From NCBI GenBank assembly GCA_964556545.1, contig CAZKWE010000041.1, forward strand, positions 1 to 23,487: a stretch of 23,487 nt of DNA. Direction: 5' to 3'. The translations under genes and the position numbers were made by a program. The notes beneath the pieces are model-generated. The model saw only the letters and a program-made list of their open reading frames with translations. It made no database searches and had not been told where the DNA came from. The stretch is from JALSKU01 sp964556545. Its GTDB lineage: Bacteria; Campylobacterota; Campylobacteria; Campylobacterales; JALSKU01. Below are positions 15,452-23,487 of this stretch, in pieces. Numbering within the stretch: the first letter of the stretch is position 1; each line of letters begins with the position of its first letter.

Positions 15452-16030
15452 TCAAAACAACACTCTATTGATAGCATTGGCTATATCATGCGTATATAAA
15501 ACCAACTCTTTTTCAAGTGCATTTTCTCCTTCAAGATATGTCATTGCACAAAGAATACCCATTATAGATGAAAAAACAATACAGAAGCTATGCTCTTTAA
15601 ATTCATTTTTTTTCACACCATCTTCAACCAATCTTCTAACTTCATTTACAAATTCTTTTGCCAAAGCAAATCCGCAATCATCCTCATCACAAAATATTTC
15701 TCTGTTGGATAAGTAAATTCTAAAAAAATACTCTATCATTTCAGGATTTGCTTGAGCCAATAAAAAATAATCTTGAACAAATAATTTAATTTTCTCTTTT
15801 TGAGATATATTTTTATCGTTAATCTCTTTCAAACTTGTTGCCAATTTGTGAGTTGCATACTTTATACAGGCTTTTGCCAAACTTTTTTTTGAAGTGAAAT
15901 AATCATAAATACTTCCGACGCTTATATCCAAATCTTTTGCAATATCAGCAATTTTAGTACTATGATAACCTTTTTTTGCAAACAGTCTCAATGCAGACAA
16001 AAGTATAAAACTTTTTTTTGTACTATCCAT
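15452..16030 (-). CDS. TetR/AcrR-family transcriptional regulator
   Basis: A 192-residue protein. The N-terminal helix-turn-helix (about 8-57: SALRLFAKKGYHSTKIADIAKDLDISVGSIYDYF) is classic TetR/AcrR. The C-terminal ligand domain is unassigned. It contains CDEDDC (Cys114 and Cys119 flanking four acidic residues), plus Cys150 and Cys161, which could bind metal or sense redox state. The gene follows hypF by 74 bases on the same strand. Its upstream region carries an ATGAAT-N4-ATTCAT dyad also found before nikM, so it is a good candidate to control itself and the nickel/maturation operon. That link is inferred. Confidence 0.9.
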   Translation of the reverse strand: MDSTKKSFILLSALRLFAKKGYHSTKIADIAKDLDISVGSIYDYFTSKKSLAKACIKYATHKLATSLKEINDKNISQKEKIKLFVQDYFLLAQANPEMIEYFFRIYLSNREIFCDEDDCGFALAKEFVNEVRRLVEDGVKKNEFKEHSFCIVFSSIMGILCAMTYLEGENALEKELVLYTHDIANAINRVLF

Positions 16031-16051
16031 CGTTAATCCTTATATTATCTA

Positions 16052-16079
16052 TGCAATTTTATATTGCAAAACAATATAA
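16052..16079 (-). promoter_or_regulatory. Nested dyads before the TetR-type gene
   Basis: Two perfect inverted repeats overlap here: TGCAAT-N5-ATTGCA (16052-16068) and TTATATTG-CAAAA-CAATATAA (16059-16079). They lie 22-49 bases upstream of the start codon. A TATATT box (16073-16078, minus strand) within the second could be the -10. They may be a second operator or an mRNA hairpin. Confidence 0.4.
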
Positions 16080-16091
16080 GAAAATTAATTT

Positions 16092-16109
16092 TATGAATGT
16101 TTATTCATA
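16092..16109 (-). promoter_or_regulatory. ATGAAT-N4-ATTCAT operator-like dyad upstream of the TetR-type gene
   Basis: TATGAAT-GTTT-ATTCATA is a perfect 7-base-arm inverted repeat. It overlaps the hypF stop codon and lies about 60 bases upstream of the regulator's start. Its 6-base half-sites and 4-base gap are identical to those at 6421-6436 before nikM. TetR/AcrR operators are usually dyads of this size. Confidence 0.55.
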
Positions 16110-18414
16110 TATTTGCACGATATCTATTTGCTATCCACCAAGCCTGACCCAAAGAGATACCGCCGTCATTGATGGGTGTATTTTGCTGAAAATATACTTT
16201 TTTGTCTAATTTTTCAAGTTTTTTGACTGCTTTGCTTAGTAATGTTTTGTTTTGAAAAACTCCACCGCACAGCACCACGGGCAAATCATATCTTTTTGAT
16301 ATATCTGCTATAATTTCAACCAAAGTATTGATAAGCATTGAAGATATTTTTGATTTTTTAATATTTATATTGATATTTTCTCTCATTATTTTTAAAATAT
16401 CCTCCGAAAATCCAAAAGTATCTATCAACCCGTTTTCTATATGATATTTGAAATTTTTTATAATATTTTCATCATAATATGATTCTATCCTAAGACCACT
16501 CTCACCTTCATATCCGTTTATATGTAAAATATCACTCAAACTTGCCACCATATCGAAAATTCTTCCGACTGAACTTGATTTTAAATTTGTATTTTTCCAA
16601 ATTTTATAAAAATTTTCTATCTCTTTTTCATACATATTTGTAAGCAAAGGAAGTTTTAAAGTTAAAATTTTACTAAATGAATAATTTTCAAAAAGATAAC
16701 TAAGAGCTACTCTTCTTGGCTCTTTTATAGCTTTTTCTCCTCCTATTAGTTTTAAAGGTTTAAAGGAAAATACTCTATCGTAGTTTTTTTCGTCACAAAC
16801 AAATACTTCTCCACCCCAAATACGGCCATCATCTCCATAGCCGGTTCCATCCCAAGCAAATCCCAAAACCTTTTCTTTTAAATTAAATTCTGCCATAGCT
16901 GAAAGTATATGTGCATAATGATGTTGAACTTCAAAAATTTTTAACTTTTTATTTTTGGCTTTTAATTGTTTGGCCCATTTGGTCGTTTCATATCCGGGAT
17001 GCTTGTCATGTACTATAATGTCAGGTTCAAAACTATAAAATCTTTTAAAAGTTTCTATGGTTCTTTGAAAATACTCCATAGACTCTATATTGTTAAGATC
17101 GCCTATATGAGGAGAGGTTACCAGTATATCTTCATATGCTAAAGTAATTGTATTTTTTTGATTTGCCCCGATACACAATATCTTTTTATCAAGTCTAAAT
17201 GAAAGTTTTTGATACCTTGGAGCATAACCTCTTGCCAATCTTAAAGTCTCTTTTTTATCATTTATAGCTTGAACTACGCTGTCATCACATGCATTTACAA
17301 TCTCTCTGTCAAAATCAAGCACAAAGTCAACAACATTTCCTAATTTTTTACAAAGTTCTGTTATATCCTTTATGATTGGCTCATCACTTAAGTTTGCACT
17401 AGTTGCCACCAAAGGACATTCAATATATTCAAATAACAAATGATGCAATGGAGTATAAGGCAAAAATACCCCAATTTTATCTATTGCGGGGGCAACAAAA
17501 GAAGTTATGGGAATCTCTCTTTTTCTTAATTTATGGGGTTCTTTCTTTTTTACTATAACTATGGGTTTTTCTTTGCTTAGGATTAATTCTTCTTCTTTTT
17601 TTGTAAGATATGCAACTTTTTTTATCTCATCTATATTTTGAAACATAACAGCAAATGGTTTTGTCGGTCTTCTTTTTCTTTTTCTTAAGAGTTTTACACT
17701 TTTTGGAGAAGTTGCACTACACATTATATGAAAACCGCCCATTCCTTTTACCGCAACAATATTTCCTCTTTTTATACTTTTTGCACATAGTTTTATGGCA
17801 TCCAAGTCACATTTAAGAAGTTCTGCTGTGCGAACTTTATAAAATTTTGCTCTCGGTCCGCAGTTGTGGCAAGAAATCGGCTGAGCATGATATCTTCTAT
17901 CAAGAGGATTTTTATACTCATTTTCACAATCTTCACACATTCTAAAGCTATTCATAGAAGTATTGATTCTGTCGTATGGTACTTTTTTTATAATGGTATA
18001 TCTTGGTCCGCAGTTTGTACAATTTGTTAAAAAATAATTATATCTCCTGTCGGTATAATCTTTTAACTCTTTTAAACACTCTTCACATATAGCAATATCA
18101 GGTGAAATGGAAGCAAATTTAACATTTGTATTTTCACTTTTAACGATATCAAAACTACTACTATTTTTGAGAGATACCTCTGTTTTTATAGTTTTATCTA
18201 TTTTTGCCAAAGGAGGAAGAGTACTGTAAAACTCATTCATAAAACGATTTATTTCACTCTCTTTTGCTTCTATCTCAAGATATACACCTTCGCTTGAATT
18301 ATTTATAAAACCATTTATATTGTGCTTTAAAGCAAGTTTATAAACAAAAGGTCTAAAACCTACACCCTGTACGATACCTTCAAATTTGTATCTATACCTC
18401 TTTTGTAAGTCCAC
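16105..18414 (-). CDS. hypF: HypF, carbamoyltransferase of [NiFe] hydrogenase maturation
   Basis: A 769-residue cytoplasmic enzyme of normal length that makes carbamoyl-AMP from carbamoyl phosphate and transfers it to HypE. Domains in order: acylphosphatase-like with VQGVGFRPF (15-23, Arg21) and Asn38/39; two zinc fingers (Cys110, 113, 132, 135 and Cys160, 163, 182, 185); YrdC-like with KGMGGFH (223-229) and KRRPTKPFAVM (247-257); and Kae1-like with HHYAH (498-502), DGTGYGDDG (522-530) and GGVFQN (717-722). All catalytic landmarks are kept. The start is GTG at 18414, 23 bases inside the end of hydE, with only a weak ribosome site. This suggests translational coupling. Confidence 0.96.
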   Translation of the reverse strand: MDLQKRYRYKFEGIVQGVGFRPFVYKLALKHNINGFINNSSEGVYLEIEAKESEINRFMNEFYSTLPPLAKIDKTIKTEVSLKNSSSFDIVKSENTNVKFASISPDIAICEECLKELKDYTDRRYNYFLTNCTNCGPRYTIIKKVPYDRINTSMNSFRMCEDCENEYKNPLDRRYHAQPISCHNCGPRAKFYKVRTAELLKCDLDAIKLCAKSIKRGNIVAVKGMGGFHIMCSATSPKSVKLLRKRKRRPTKPFAVMFQNIDEIKKVAYLTKKEEELILSKEKPIVIVKKKEPHKLRKREIPITSFVAPAIDKIGVFLPYTPLHHLLFEYIECPLVATSANLSDEPIIKDITELCKKLGNVVDFVLDFDREIVNACDDSVVQAINDKKETLRLARGYAPRYQKLSFRLDKKILCIGANQKNTITLAYEDILVTSPHIGDLNNIESMEYFQRTIETFKRFYSFEPDIIVHDKHPGYETTKWAKQLKAKNKKLKIFEVQHHYAHILSAMAEFNLKEKVLGFAWDGTGYGDDGRIWGGEVFVCDEKNYDRVFSFKPLKLIGGEKAIKEPRRVALSYLFENYSFSKILTLKLPLLTNMYEKEIENFYKIWKNTNLKSSSVGRIFDMVASLSDILHINGYEGESGLRIESYYDENIIKNFKYHIENGLIDTFGFSEDILKIMRENININIKKSKISSMLINTLVEIIADISKRYDLPVVLCGGVFQNKTLLSKAVKKLEKLDKKVYFQQNTPINDGGISLGQAWWIANRYRANI

Positions 18415-20242
18415 TTATGATTCCATATCCAAGATTTATATCGTCTAAGGTAAATTCAAGATTGGTAAAAACAGTATAATTTTTATTTGTTATGGTATAA
18501 AATTTATTTGTAAAATTTTCCATTGAAAAAAGAGAACCCCCCATACAAACACCTTCTATCTCATAGTCACCGCTTATCTCATCTACAAGATTGGAAACAA
18601 ATTCGGCAAAACTTTCCATAACCCCAAAACAAAGAGTTGGAGCATCAATTCCTGCAAGTTTAAAACTCATAGAAGTTTTTAAAGCCGTTAGCATATCAAG
18701 TTTTACCTTACTTCCTTCCCTGATAAGCTTATAATCAATCCTCGGACCTTTTTTTCCTTTAAACGAATAAGCATTATCACATAAAATTTTAGCAGAAGAT
18801 TTGATATCTTCTCCCTCATAAAACCCTAAAACTATTCCGATAACACCCCATAACTTATATATGTCGCCCATATTATCAAATTCAAACTTTTTCTCATCTA
18901 TATCGGAAAATTTTGCCCTATAATTTGCAACAAGTTTTTTTGAAGTTTCATTTTCACTGCTTATCAAATCCAAAAGCTTTTTTACATTTTCAGGATATTT
19001 ATAATCAAATCCAAGATAATCCACAAGTCCGAATTTCTTGGAATATATCATAATTTTATCACTATTTTCTTTACTAAGATAAATACCGCTTACAACTTTA
19101 TCAAACAAGTCATTTTCCGCAATACCGGAGTAAAAAGCTCCATGCGAAGCTTCATAGGTATTGTCACTTGTTTTTTTATCTTTAAGATAAAAGGTATTTA
19201 ATACTTCAGGAAGCTTTTTAAACTTATCATATGTTATGATATATTTATCCGTATTGATGCTGACATAGTTTTTTGAAAAAGCTTTTACAGGAAGCGGTGA
19301 AAAATTTTGATTTATTTTTGGCAAAAGTGTTCTATCTCCTTCACTAAGCAAAATACGCCCATCATCCAGTACGATAACTTTCAAATCATCTCTTGGATTG
19401 ATTTCTCCTTCAAAATTTAATGATATGTTAAATTTATCCCTATCGTTTACATCACCGAGCAAGACAAAACTAACACCTATTTTTTTCAAATTATACATTA
19501 TCAATTCCAGCATCAAATCATCACTAAGTTTAATATCAACATGATTTGTTTTATCAAAAAACGGATACATTTTAAGCAACTCTTTGCTAACCCAAAAATT
19601 AACAAAAGGTTTTTCAAAACTTCCTATTGCTAAAATTTCGCTTTTTCTTAAAGGAAATATTTCATTTATGCTTTGCAAATCATAAAAAAGCAATTTAAAA
19701 TTATCTGCAAATTTTTTAAAATTTTTTTCATTAGGCAATGAAATTTTTTTATATCCGTTAAATGTCTTTACTTTTACAATTGCTCCGTTTTTAACTGCAT
19801 TTGCAAGATTTTCAAAAATAGTGCTATTGTTTTCTTTTATCTCTTTTGCAAAATTTTTATAAACAATTTTACTTTTTTGCACATTATATCCGCAAACTTC
19901 ACATTTTACAAAGGGGTCGCTATTTTTCAAGGCTTCTTTGTGGCATTTAGGACAAAACGGTAACTCTCTTCTTGGATAATCAGGCAATATATAATTATCA
20001 GAAGGCATATTTGATACGACTTCTACACTACTGTCTTTTAAAAATAAAGAGTGTGGCAACTCTTTGCTTAAATATTTGGCAAAATTTTCAAGTTCCTCTT
20101 CACTTCCCTTGACATATAAAAAAATATGCAAACCATTTTTCTCTAATTTTCCTTGGAGTTCGGACTCATCTAACGCTCTTAAAAGTATTTTTTCATATAC
20201 TAATGAAGTGGAAATGTATTTAAAACCGAATTTAAGTATCAT
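18392..20242 (-). CDS. hydE: HydE, hydrogenase accessory protein; divergent HypF paralogue
   Basis: A 616-residue protein in the position of hydE of Wolinella and Helicobacter, where it is needed for active hydrogenase. Read against the adjacent HypF it has the same layout but reduced. It shows an acylphosphatase-like remnant without VQGVGFRPF (about 1-76), one four-Cys zinc finger (Cys97, 100, 114, 117) instead of two, a YrdC-like part (about 143-275) with NGYKKISL where HypF has GGFH, and a Kae1-like part. In the last, ASHGAFYSGIAE (365-376) replaces HHYAHILSAMAE and GGSLFSMENF (568-577) replaces GGVFQN. The metal-binding His-x3-His is therefore lost. It is likely a non-catalytic partner in maturation. 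It overlaps hydD by ATGA and hypF by 23 bases. Confidence 0.85.
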   Translation of the reverse strand: MILKFGFKYISTSLVYEKILLRALDESELQGKLEKNGLHIFLYVKGSEEELENFAKYLSKELPHSLFLKDSSVEVVSNMPSDNYILPDYPRRELPFCPKCHKEALKNSDPFVKCEVCGYNVQKSKIVYKNFAKEIKENNSTIFENLANAVKNGAIVKVKTFNGYKKISLPNEKNFKKFADNFKLLFYDLQSINEIFPLRKSEILAIGSFEKPFVNFWVSKELLKMYPFFDKTNHVDIKLSDDLMLELIMYNLKKIGVSFVLLGDVNDRDKFNISLNFEGEINPRDDLKVIVLDDGRILLSEGDRTLLPKINQNFSPLPVKAFSKNYVSINTDKYIITYDKFKKLPEVLNTFYLKDKKTSDNTYEASHGAFYSGIAENDLFDKVVSGIYLSKENSDKIMIYSKKFGLVDYLGFDYKYPENVKKLLDLISSENETSKKLVANYRAKFSDIDEKKFEFDNMGDIYKLWGVIGIVLGFYEGEDIKSSAKILCDNAYSFKGKKGPRIDYKLIREGSKVKLDMLTALKTSMSFKLAGIDAPTLCFGVMESFAEFVSNLVDEISGDYEIEGVCMGGSLFSMENFTNKFYTITNKNYTVFTNLEFTLDDINLGYGIISGLTKEV

Positions 20243-20784
20243 ATAGCACCTTCTAAAAAACTTTTTTTTGCTATTTCTTCTATTGGAATATTATTTTTTT
20301 TTACAGATTTTATCCCATATTTTTCTAACTCATCAAGTATAATTTTTGTCATTAATCTACTAGCTTTTACAACTTCATCAGTCATATTGAATGTAGAATC
20401 TTCACCTATGACATAGGGGATCACTCCGACAATTTTTGTCGTAGGCAAATCCCCGTACATCTCTATCATCTGCAAAGTTTGCAACATTTCAACTTCATGT
20501 GCACTTCCTTGCCATGTTATATAGGAAGGAATATGGCTATAATCAAAAAAGTACACATCTCCTATGTTGCCGTCTTTTACATTGACACAATCCATGACGA
20601 TAACCAAGTCATATTCGACTATGACAGGTATGAGCCTTTGGGCCAAAGTACCGCCATCGACTATATCAACCGTATGTTCATTGCTGATAAATTCATAATT
20701 ATTTTTTAAATAATGCGATAAGTGAGATCCGACACCCTCATCACCAAAAAGAACATTACCAATACCTAAAATCAATATTTTCAT
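20239..20784 (-). CDS. hydD: HydD, [NiFe] hydrogenase maturation endopeptidase
   Basis: A 181-residue protease of the HyaD/HybD family that removes the C-terminal peptide of the large subunit once nickel is in place. The N-terminus MKILILGIGNVLFGDEGVGSH is diagnostic. The nickel-sensing residues of the family fall at Glu16 (GDEGVG), Asp65 (VMDCVN) and His96 (GSAHEVE). Length is slightly above HybD's 164 residues because of a charged tail. It has its own GGAG ribosome site after a terminator that follows hydC, and it overlaps hydE by four bases. Confidence 0.95.
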   Translation of the reverse strand: MKILILGIGNVLFGDEGVGSHLSHYLKNNYEFISNEHTVDIVDGGTLAQRLIPVIVEYDLVIVMDCVNVKDGNIGDVYFFDYSHIPSYITWQGSAHEVEMLQTLQMIEMYGDLPTTKIVGVIPYVIGEDSTFNMTDEVVKASRLMTKIILDELEKYGIKSVKKNNIPIEEIAKKSFLEGAI

Positions 20785-20805
20785 ATAAAAACTCCGATAT
20801 ATTTT

Positions 20806-20833
20806 GAAAAAGCGGGAATATCCCCGCTTTTTC
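20806..20833 (-). terminator. Rho-independent terminator between hydC and hydD
   Basis: A perfect 11-base inverted repeat, GAAAAAGCGGG and CCCGCTTTTTC with a 6-base loop, has a GC-rich stem top and a T run on either strand. It begins at the hydC stop codon. It would end most hydABC transcripts and lower expression of hydD, hydE and hypF, which continue on the same strand with only 47 bases between coding regions. Confidence 0.85.
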
Positions 20834-21518
20834 AGTGTTTACTATGCCATTTAAGTCCGCTAAAAATAGCATCCATTGAACCCTCTTTACCGTAAATGGC
20901 ATTGAAAATAGCCATATAGATATGAACTGTTACAAAAAGGATAATACCCCAGGTCAATATATGATGAATTTGCCTGACAACGGCAAGTCCTCCCACCATT
21001 TCAGTTAATTTCATCATTGGTTCATATAAAAAACCTGCGAGTCCTTCATGGTAAACTTGCACATAAAGCATAAGTCCTGTTATAATGATACCGAATATCA
21101 TAAGATAAAATCCTATATATGCTGCAAATTGAACAGGATTGTAAGTACCTTTTAACTTTGGATGTTTGGTTATAAAAAGATAATAACCTATCTGTTTAGC
21201 CCAAACTGCCGGATTTACAAGATCAAGCAAAGATTTTCTCTCTCCGCTGCTATCTTTTACAAACAAAAATATATAACTTTTAAAAATTACAACCGATATA
21301 AGTAAAAATCCGAAAAACAGATGAAAAGCTCTCATATAACTCTGCAAAAATCCGGTTGGTGCGGGATGTGGAGTCGGAGTTATAAAAGGAACTGCTATAT
21401 AAAATCCGGTTGCCACCAATACAACTATAGATACAGCTCTTAACCAGTGTTGCCATCTGTATGAAGAGGTAAATTCCTCTTCTCTCTCCATACATTGTAT
21501 GTTATCAATTGTTGACAT
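20832..21518 (-). CDS. hydC: HydC, cytochrome b subunit of the [NiFe] hydrogenase
   Basis: A 228-residue membrane protein that anchors HydAB to the membrane and passes electrons to the quinone pool. Four transmembrane segments are seen at about 27-47, 62-87, 128-152 and 182-208. Histidines suited to binding two b hemes are His24, His66, His185/186 and His199. The N-terminal phrase YRWQHWLRAVSIVVLVATGFY is typical of the HyaC/HupC family. It follows hydB by 11 bases. Confidence 0.95.
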   Translation of the reverse strand: MSTIDNIQCMEREEEFTSSYRWQHWLRAVSIVVLVATGFYIAVPFITPTPHPAPTGFLQSYMRAFHLFFGFLLISVVIFKSYIFLFVKDSSGERKSLLDLVNPAVWAKQIGYYLFITKHPKLKGTYNPVQFAAYIGFYLMIFGIIITGLMLYVQVYHEGLAGFLYEPMMKLTEMVGGLAVVRQIHHILTWGIILFVTVHIYMAIFNAIYGKEGSMDAIFSGLKWHSKH

Positions 21519-21529
21519 TGTATCTCCTT

Positions 21530-23266
21530 TTATACACTACATCCGCCATATAACGGATCAACTTTGTAAGCTCCAAGCTCATTTCCTTTTGTATCCATTA
21601 CATGTACTGCACAAGCAATACACGGATCAAATGAATGGATAATTCTTATAATTTCAAGAGGTTTGCTTAAATCTTCGATTTTTAAACCTATAAGGTTGGC
21701 TTCATAAGGACCGTGTTGACCTTTTGCATCCAACGGACTTGCATTCCAAGTGCTTGGTACAACCGCCTGATAATTTTCTACCACACCGTTTTTAATCCTT
21801 ATCCAATGGCTAAGCATTCCTCTTGGAACATCACCAATACCCAATCCTTTATACTCTTTATCTTTATCAATTTGATACGGAGTACATGTTTCTTGATCGA
21901 CTTTTAAATTTTCTATCAAATTGTGAAAAGCTGTAAGTGCATTATCTGCAATTACCTTAGTTTGAAGCATTCTAGCCGCAGTTCTGCCTAATGTCGTAAA
22001 TAATGCGGCAGCCGGAAGACCTGTTTTTTTCAAAAAATCATTTACAACAGGAACTACTCTTTTATTTCCTCTTGCATAGTTTACAAGCATACAGGCCAAA
22101 GGTCCTACTTCCATAGGCTTTCCGTCATACCTTGGTGCTTTTATCCAACTATATTTCTCTTTTTCATTAAACAATTTACTATCTATTGCTTTGCCATCGC
22201 TTCCTATACTTTTACCTTCTGCAAATCCTGTATAGTTTGGATTGGTTTTTCCATTATACGGATGAAGCGGTTCATCATCTTTATACCATGAATGGGTTGC
22301 TTCTTCGGTTATGAGATCTTTATTTATATCAAAAACTTTACTCAAATCATAATTGGTTATAAATCCGCTGTCAAAAAGATAATCATCTCTGCCTACTTTA
22401 AAATCTCTATAAGCCATAAAGTCCCCAATTCCAGCCTTTTTAGTTACAGATGGCTCTTTTGCATAAGCTTCTGCCGCCATAAGCAAATCTGCATAATAAG
22501 CATTATTGACAAAGTTGGCCATTTCTTGGAATTTAACCATATACTCACCAAGTCTTGCCGGATTCAAAAGATCCATTACGCAAGTAACCCCGCCTACTGT
22601 CAAACTTTGAGGATGAGGCTGTTTTCCTCCGAAAATCGCTAACATTTGGGCTGCAGTTCTTTGCATTTCAAGTGTTTTTAAATAGTGGGACAATGCTATA
22701 AGGTTTTGCTCCGGAGTAAAATGAAAAGTTTTATGTCCCCAATAAGCATTTGCAAATGGCCCCAAACCTGAAGGAGACTTGGCAAATTTTGCTACTCTTT
22801 CCTGGACAGCTTTAAGATCGTTTACACCTGTTGCCACAGGATGATCCGTGTATTTAAAAGAAAGTTCACTTGCTTTTTTAGGATCGGCACTTAAAGCTGA
22901 AACCACATCTACCCAATCAACTCCGTGAAGTTGATAAAAATGAACGGGATGATCATGCAAAAATAGTGCCGCATTCATTAATGTTCTTGTCAATTCGGCA
23001 TTTAAAGGAGGTTTTATACCAAGTGCATCTTCAACTGCCATTGTACTTTTAAGATAATGAGAATATGTGCAAACACCACAAATTCTTTGCATCATAAACG
23101 GAACATCCCTCGGATCTCTTCCTTTTGCTATAACTTCAAGTCCTCTCCATAAAGTTGAGCCTACATAAGCCTCTTTTACAACATTATTGTCATCTACTAC
23201 CACTTCGGCTCTTAAATGTCCTTCTATCCTTGTTATCGGGTCAACTACTACTCTTTTTGTTGCCAT
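21530..23266 (-). CDS. hydB: HydB, large subunit of group 1 [NiFe] uptake hydrogenase
   Basis: A 578-residue catalytic subunit that binds the Ni-Fe centre. The N-terminal motif is RICGVC (61-66; Cys63 and Cys66) and the C-terminal motif is DPCIACAVH (547-555; Cys549 and Cys552). These four cysteines hold the metals. Cleavage by HydD is expected after His555, which would release a 23-residue peptide ending YGGCSV. It is exported with the small subunit, which carries the Tat signal in this family (outside the window). AGGAG precedes the ATG. The gene is 14 bases after hydA. Its layout with hydA and hydC points to a periplasm-facing respiratory H2-uptake enzyme, most likely group 1b; the subgroup is inferred. 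Confidence 0.97.
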   Translation of the reverse strand: MATKRVVVDPITRIEGHLRAEVVVDDNNVVKEAYVGSTLWRGLEVIAKGRDPRDVPFMMQRICGVCTYSHYLKSTMAVEDALGIKPPLNAELTRTLMNAALFLHDHPVHFYQLHGVDWVDVVSALSADPKKASELSFKYTDHPVATGVNDLKAVQERVAKFAKSPSGLGPFANAYWGHKTFHFTPEQNLIALSHYLKTLEMQRTAAQMLAIFGGKQPHPQSLTVGGVTCVMDLLNPARLGEYMVKFQEMANFVNNAYYADLLMAAEAYAKEPSVTKKAGIGDFMAYRDFKVGRDDYLFDSGFITNYDLSKVFDINKDLITEEATHSWYKDDEPLHPYNGKTNPNYTGFAEGKSIGSDGKAIDSKLFNEKEKYSWIKAPRYDGKPMEVGPLACMLVNYARGNKRVVPVVNDFLKKTGLPAAALFTTLGRTAARMLQTKVIADNALTAFHNLIENLKVDQETCTPYQIDKDKEYKGLGIGDVPRGMLSHWIRIKNGVVENYQAVVPSTWNASPLDAKGQHGPYEANLIGLKIEDLSKPLEIIRIIHSFDPCIACAVHVMDTKGNELGAYKVDPLYGGCSV

Positions 23267-23280
23267 TTATTTCTCCTTGA

Positions 23281-23487
23281 TTATTCTTTTGGTTTTTTAA
23301 CTGCTGATATGGCGGCATGTGCGGCTATGCCTATGGCAGTAACAGTCAATAACCCCAATCCTATCTTGTCTGCTGTTGCATCTGCTCCCAATCCGCCAAA
23401 TACAGTTTTATATAAATGATCTGCCACAGGTTCTTCATAAGGTCCCATAGTATCCCAAAAATCAGGTTCACTACAGCCGATGCATCC
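23281..23487 (-). CDS. hydA: HydA, small subunit of [NiFe] hydrogenase (C-terminal part only)
   Basis: The last 68 codons and stop of a gene that continues beyond the window. It opens with GCIGCSEPDFWD, the conserved segment with cysteine ligands of the distal Fe-S clusters, then MGPYEEPV. A hydrophobic helix (IGLGLLTVTAIGIAAHAAI) near the end is the C-terminal membrane anchor typical of respiratory uptake hydrogenases. A lysine-rich tail follows. The Tat signal and the other clusters lie outside the window. Confidence 0.95.
   Translation of the reverse strand, partial: GCIGCSEPDFWDTMGPYEEPVADHLYKTVFGGLGADATADKIGLGLLTVTAIGIAAHAAISAVKKPKE

Noticed and set aside
18392..20242. HydE as a broken hypF pseudogene
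   Set aside because: The frame is intact over 616 codons, the gene is embedded in overlapping operon junctions, and hydE is known in the same position in other Campylobacterota.

Overview
The window looks like part of a chromosome from a hydrogen-oxidising member of the Campylobacterota (Epsilonproteobacteria). The evidence is the low GC content, the gene order hydABCDE as known from Wolinella and Helicobacter, and the style of the Hyp and Nik proteins. No rRNA, tRNA or CRISPR array was seen. The genus cannot be fixed from the sequence alone.

Right part (about 15.4-23.5 kb, minus strand): a membrane-bound [NiFe] uptake hydrogenase operon. It runs from hydA (small subunit, only the C-terminus is inside the window) through hydB (large subunit) and hydC (cytochrome b) to a strong hairpin terminator. 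Next come hydD (maturation protease), hydE (a divergent HypF relative), hypF, and a TetR/AcrR-type regulator gene.

Middle part (about 7.2-15.3 kb): accessory genes. On the plus strand lies a small DsrE-like protein plus a SAM methyltransferase, with overlapping start and stop codons. On the minus strand lies a two-gene unit encoding a 1628-residue secreted protein of unknown function and a 638-residue secreted fibronectin-III repeat protein. A plus-strand gene at 6518-7192 encodes a transposase-derived zinc-ribbon/HTH protein without visible element ends.

Left part (1-6.4 kb, minus strand): a tightly packed nickel-supply and maturation operon, nikM-nikN-nikQ-nikO-hypB-hypC-hypD-[antitoxin-PIN toxin]-hypE, then a relB-type antitoxin whose toxin partner appears to start at the window edge. 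The type II toxin-antitoxin pair between hypD and hypE has its own consensus promoter, and its toxin gene overlaps the hypE start.

How it fits together: NikMNQO imports nickel. HypB inserts nickel, and HypC, HypD, HypE and HypF build the Fe(CN)2CO centre. HydD clips the large subunit. HydABC then oxidises H2 and passes electrons to the quinone pool. The same inverted repeat, ATGAAT-N4-ATTCAT, sits just upstream of nikM and just upstream of the TetR-type gene. This suggests that the regulator controls itself and the nickel/maturation operon. hypA is not in the window.
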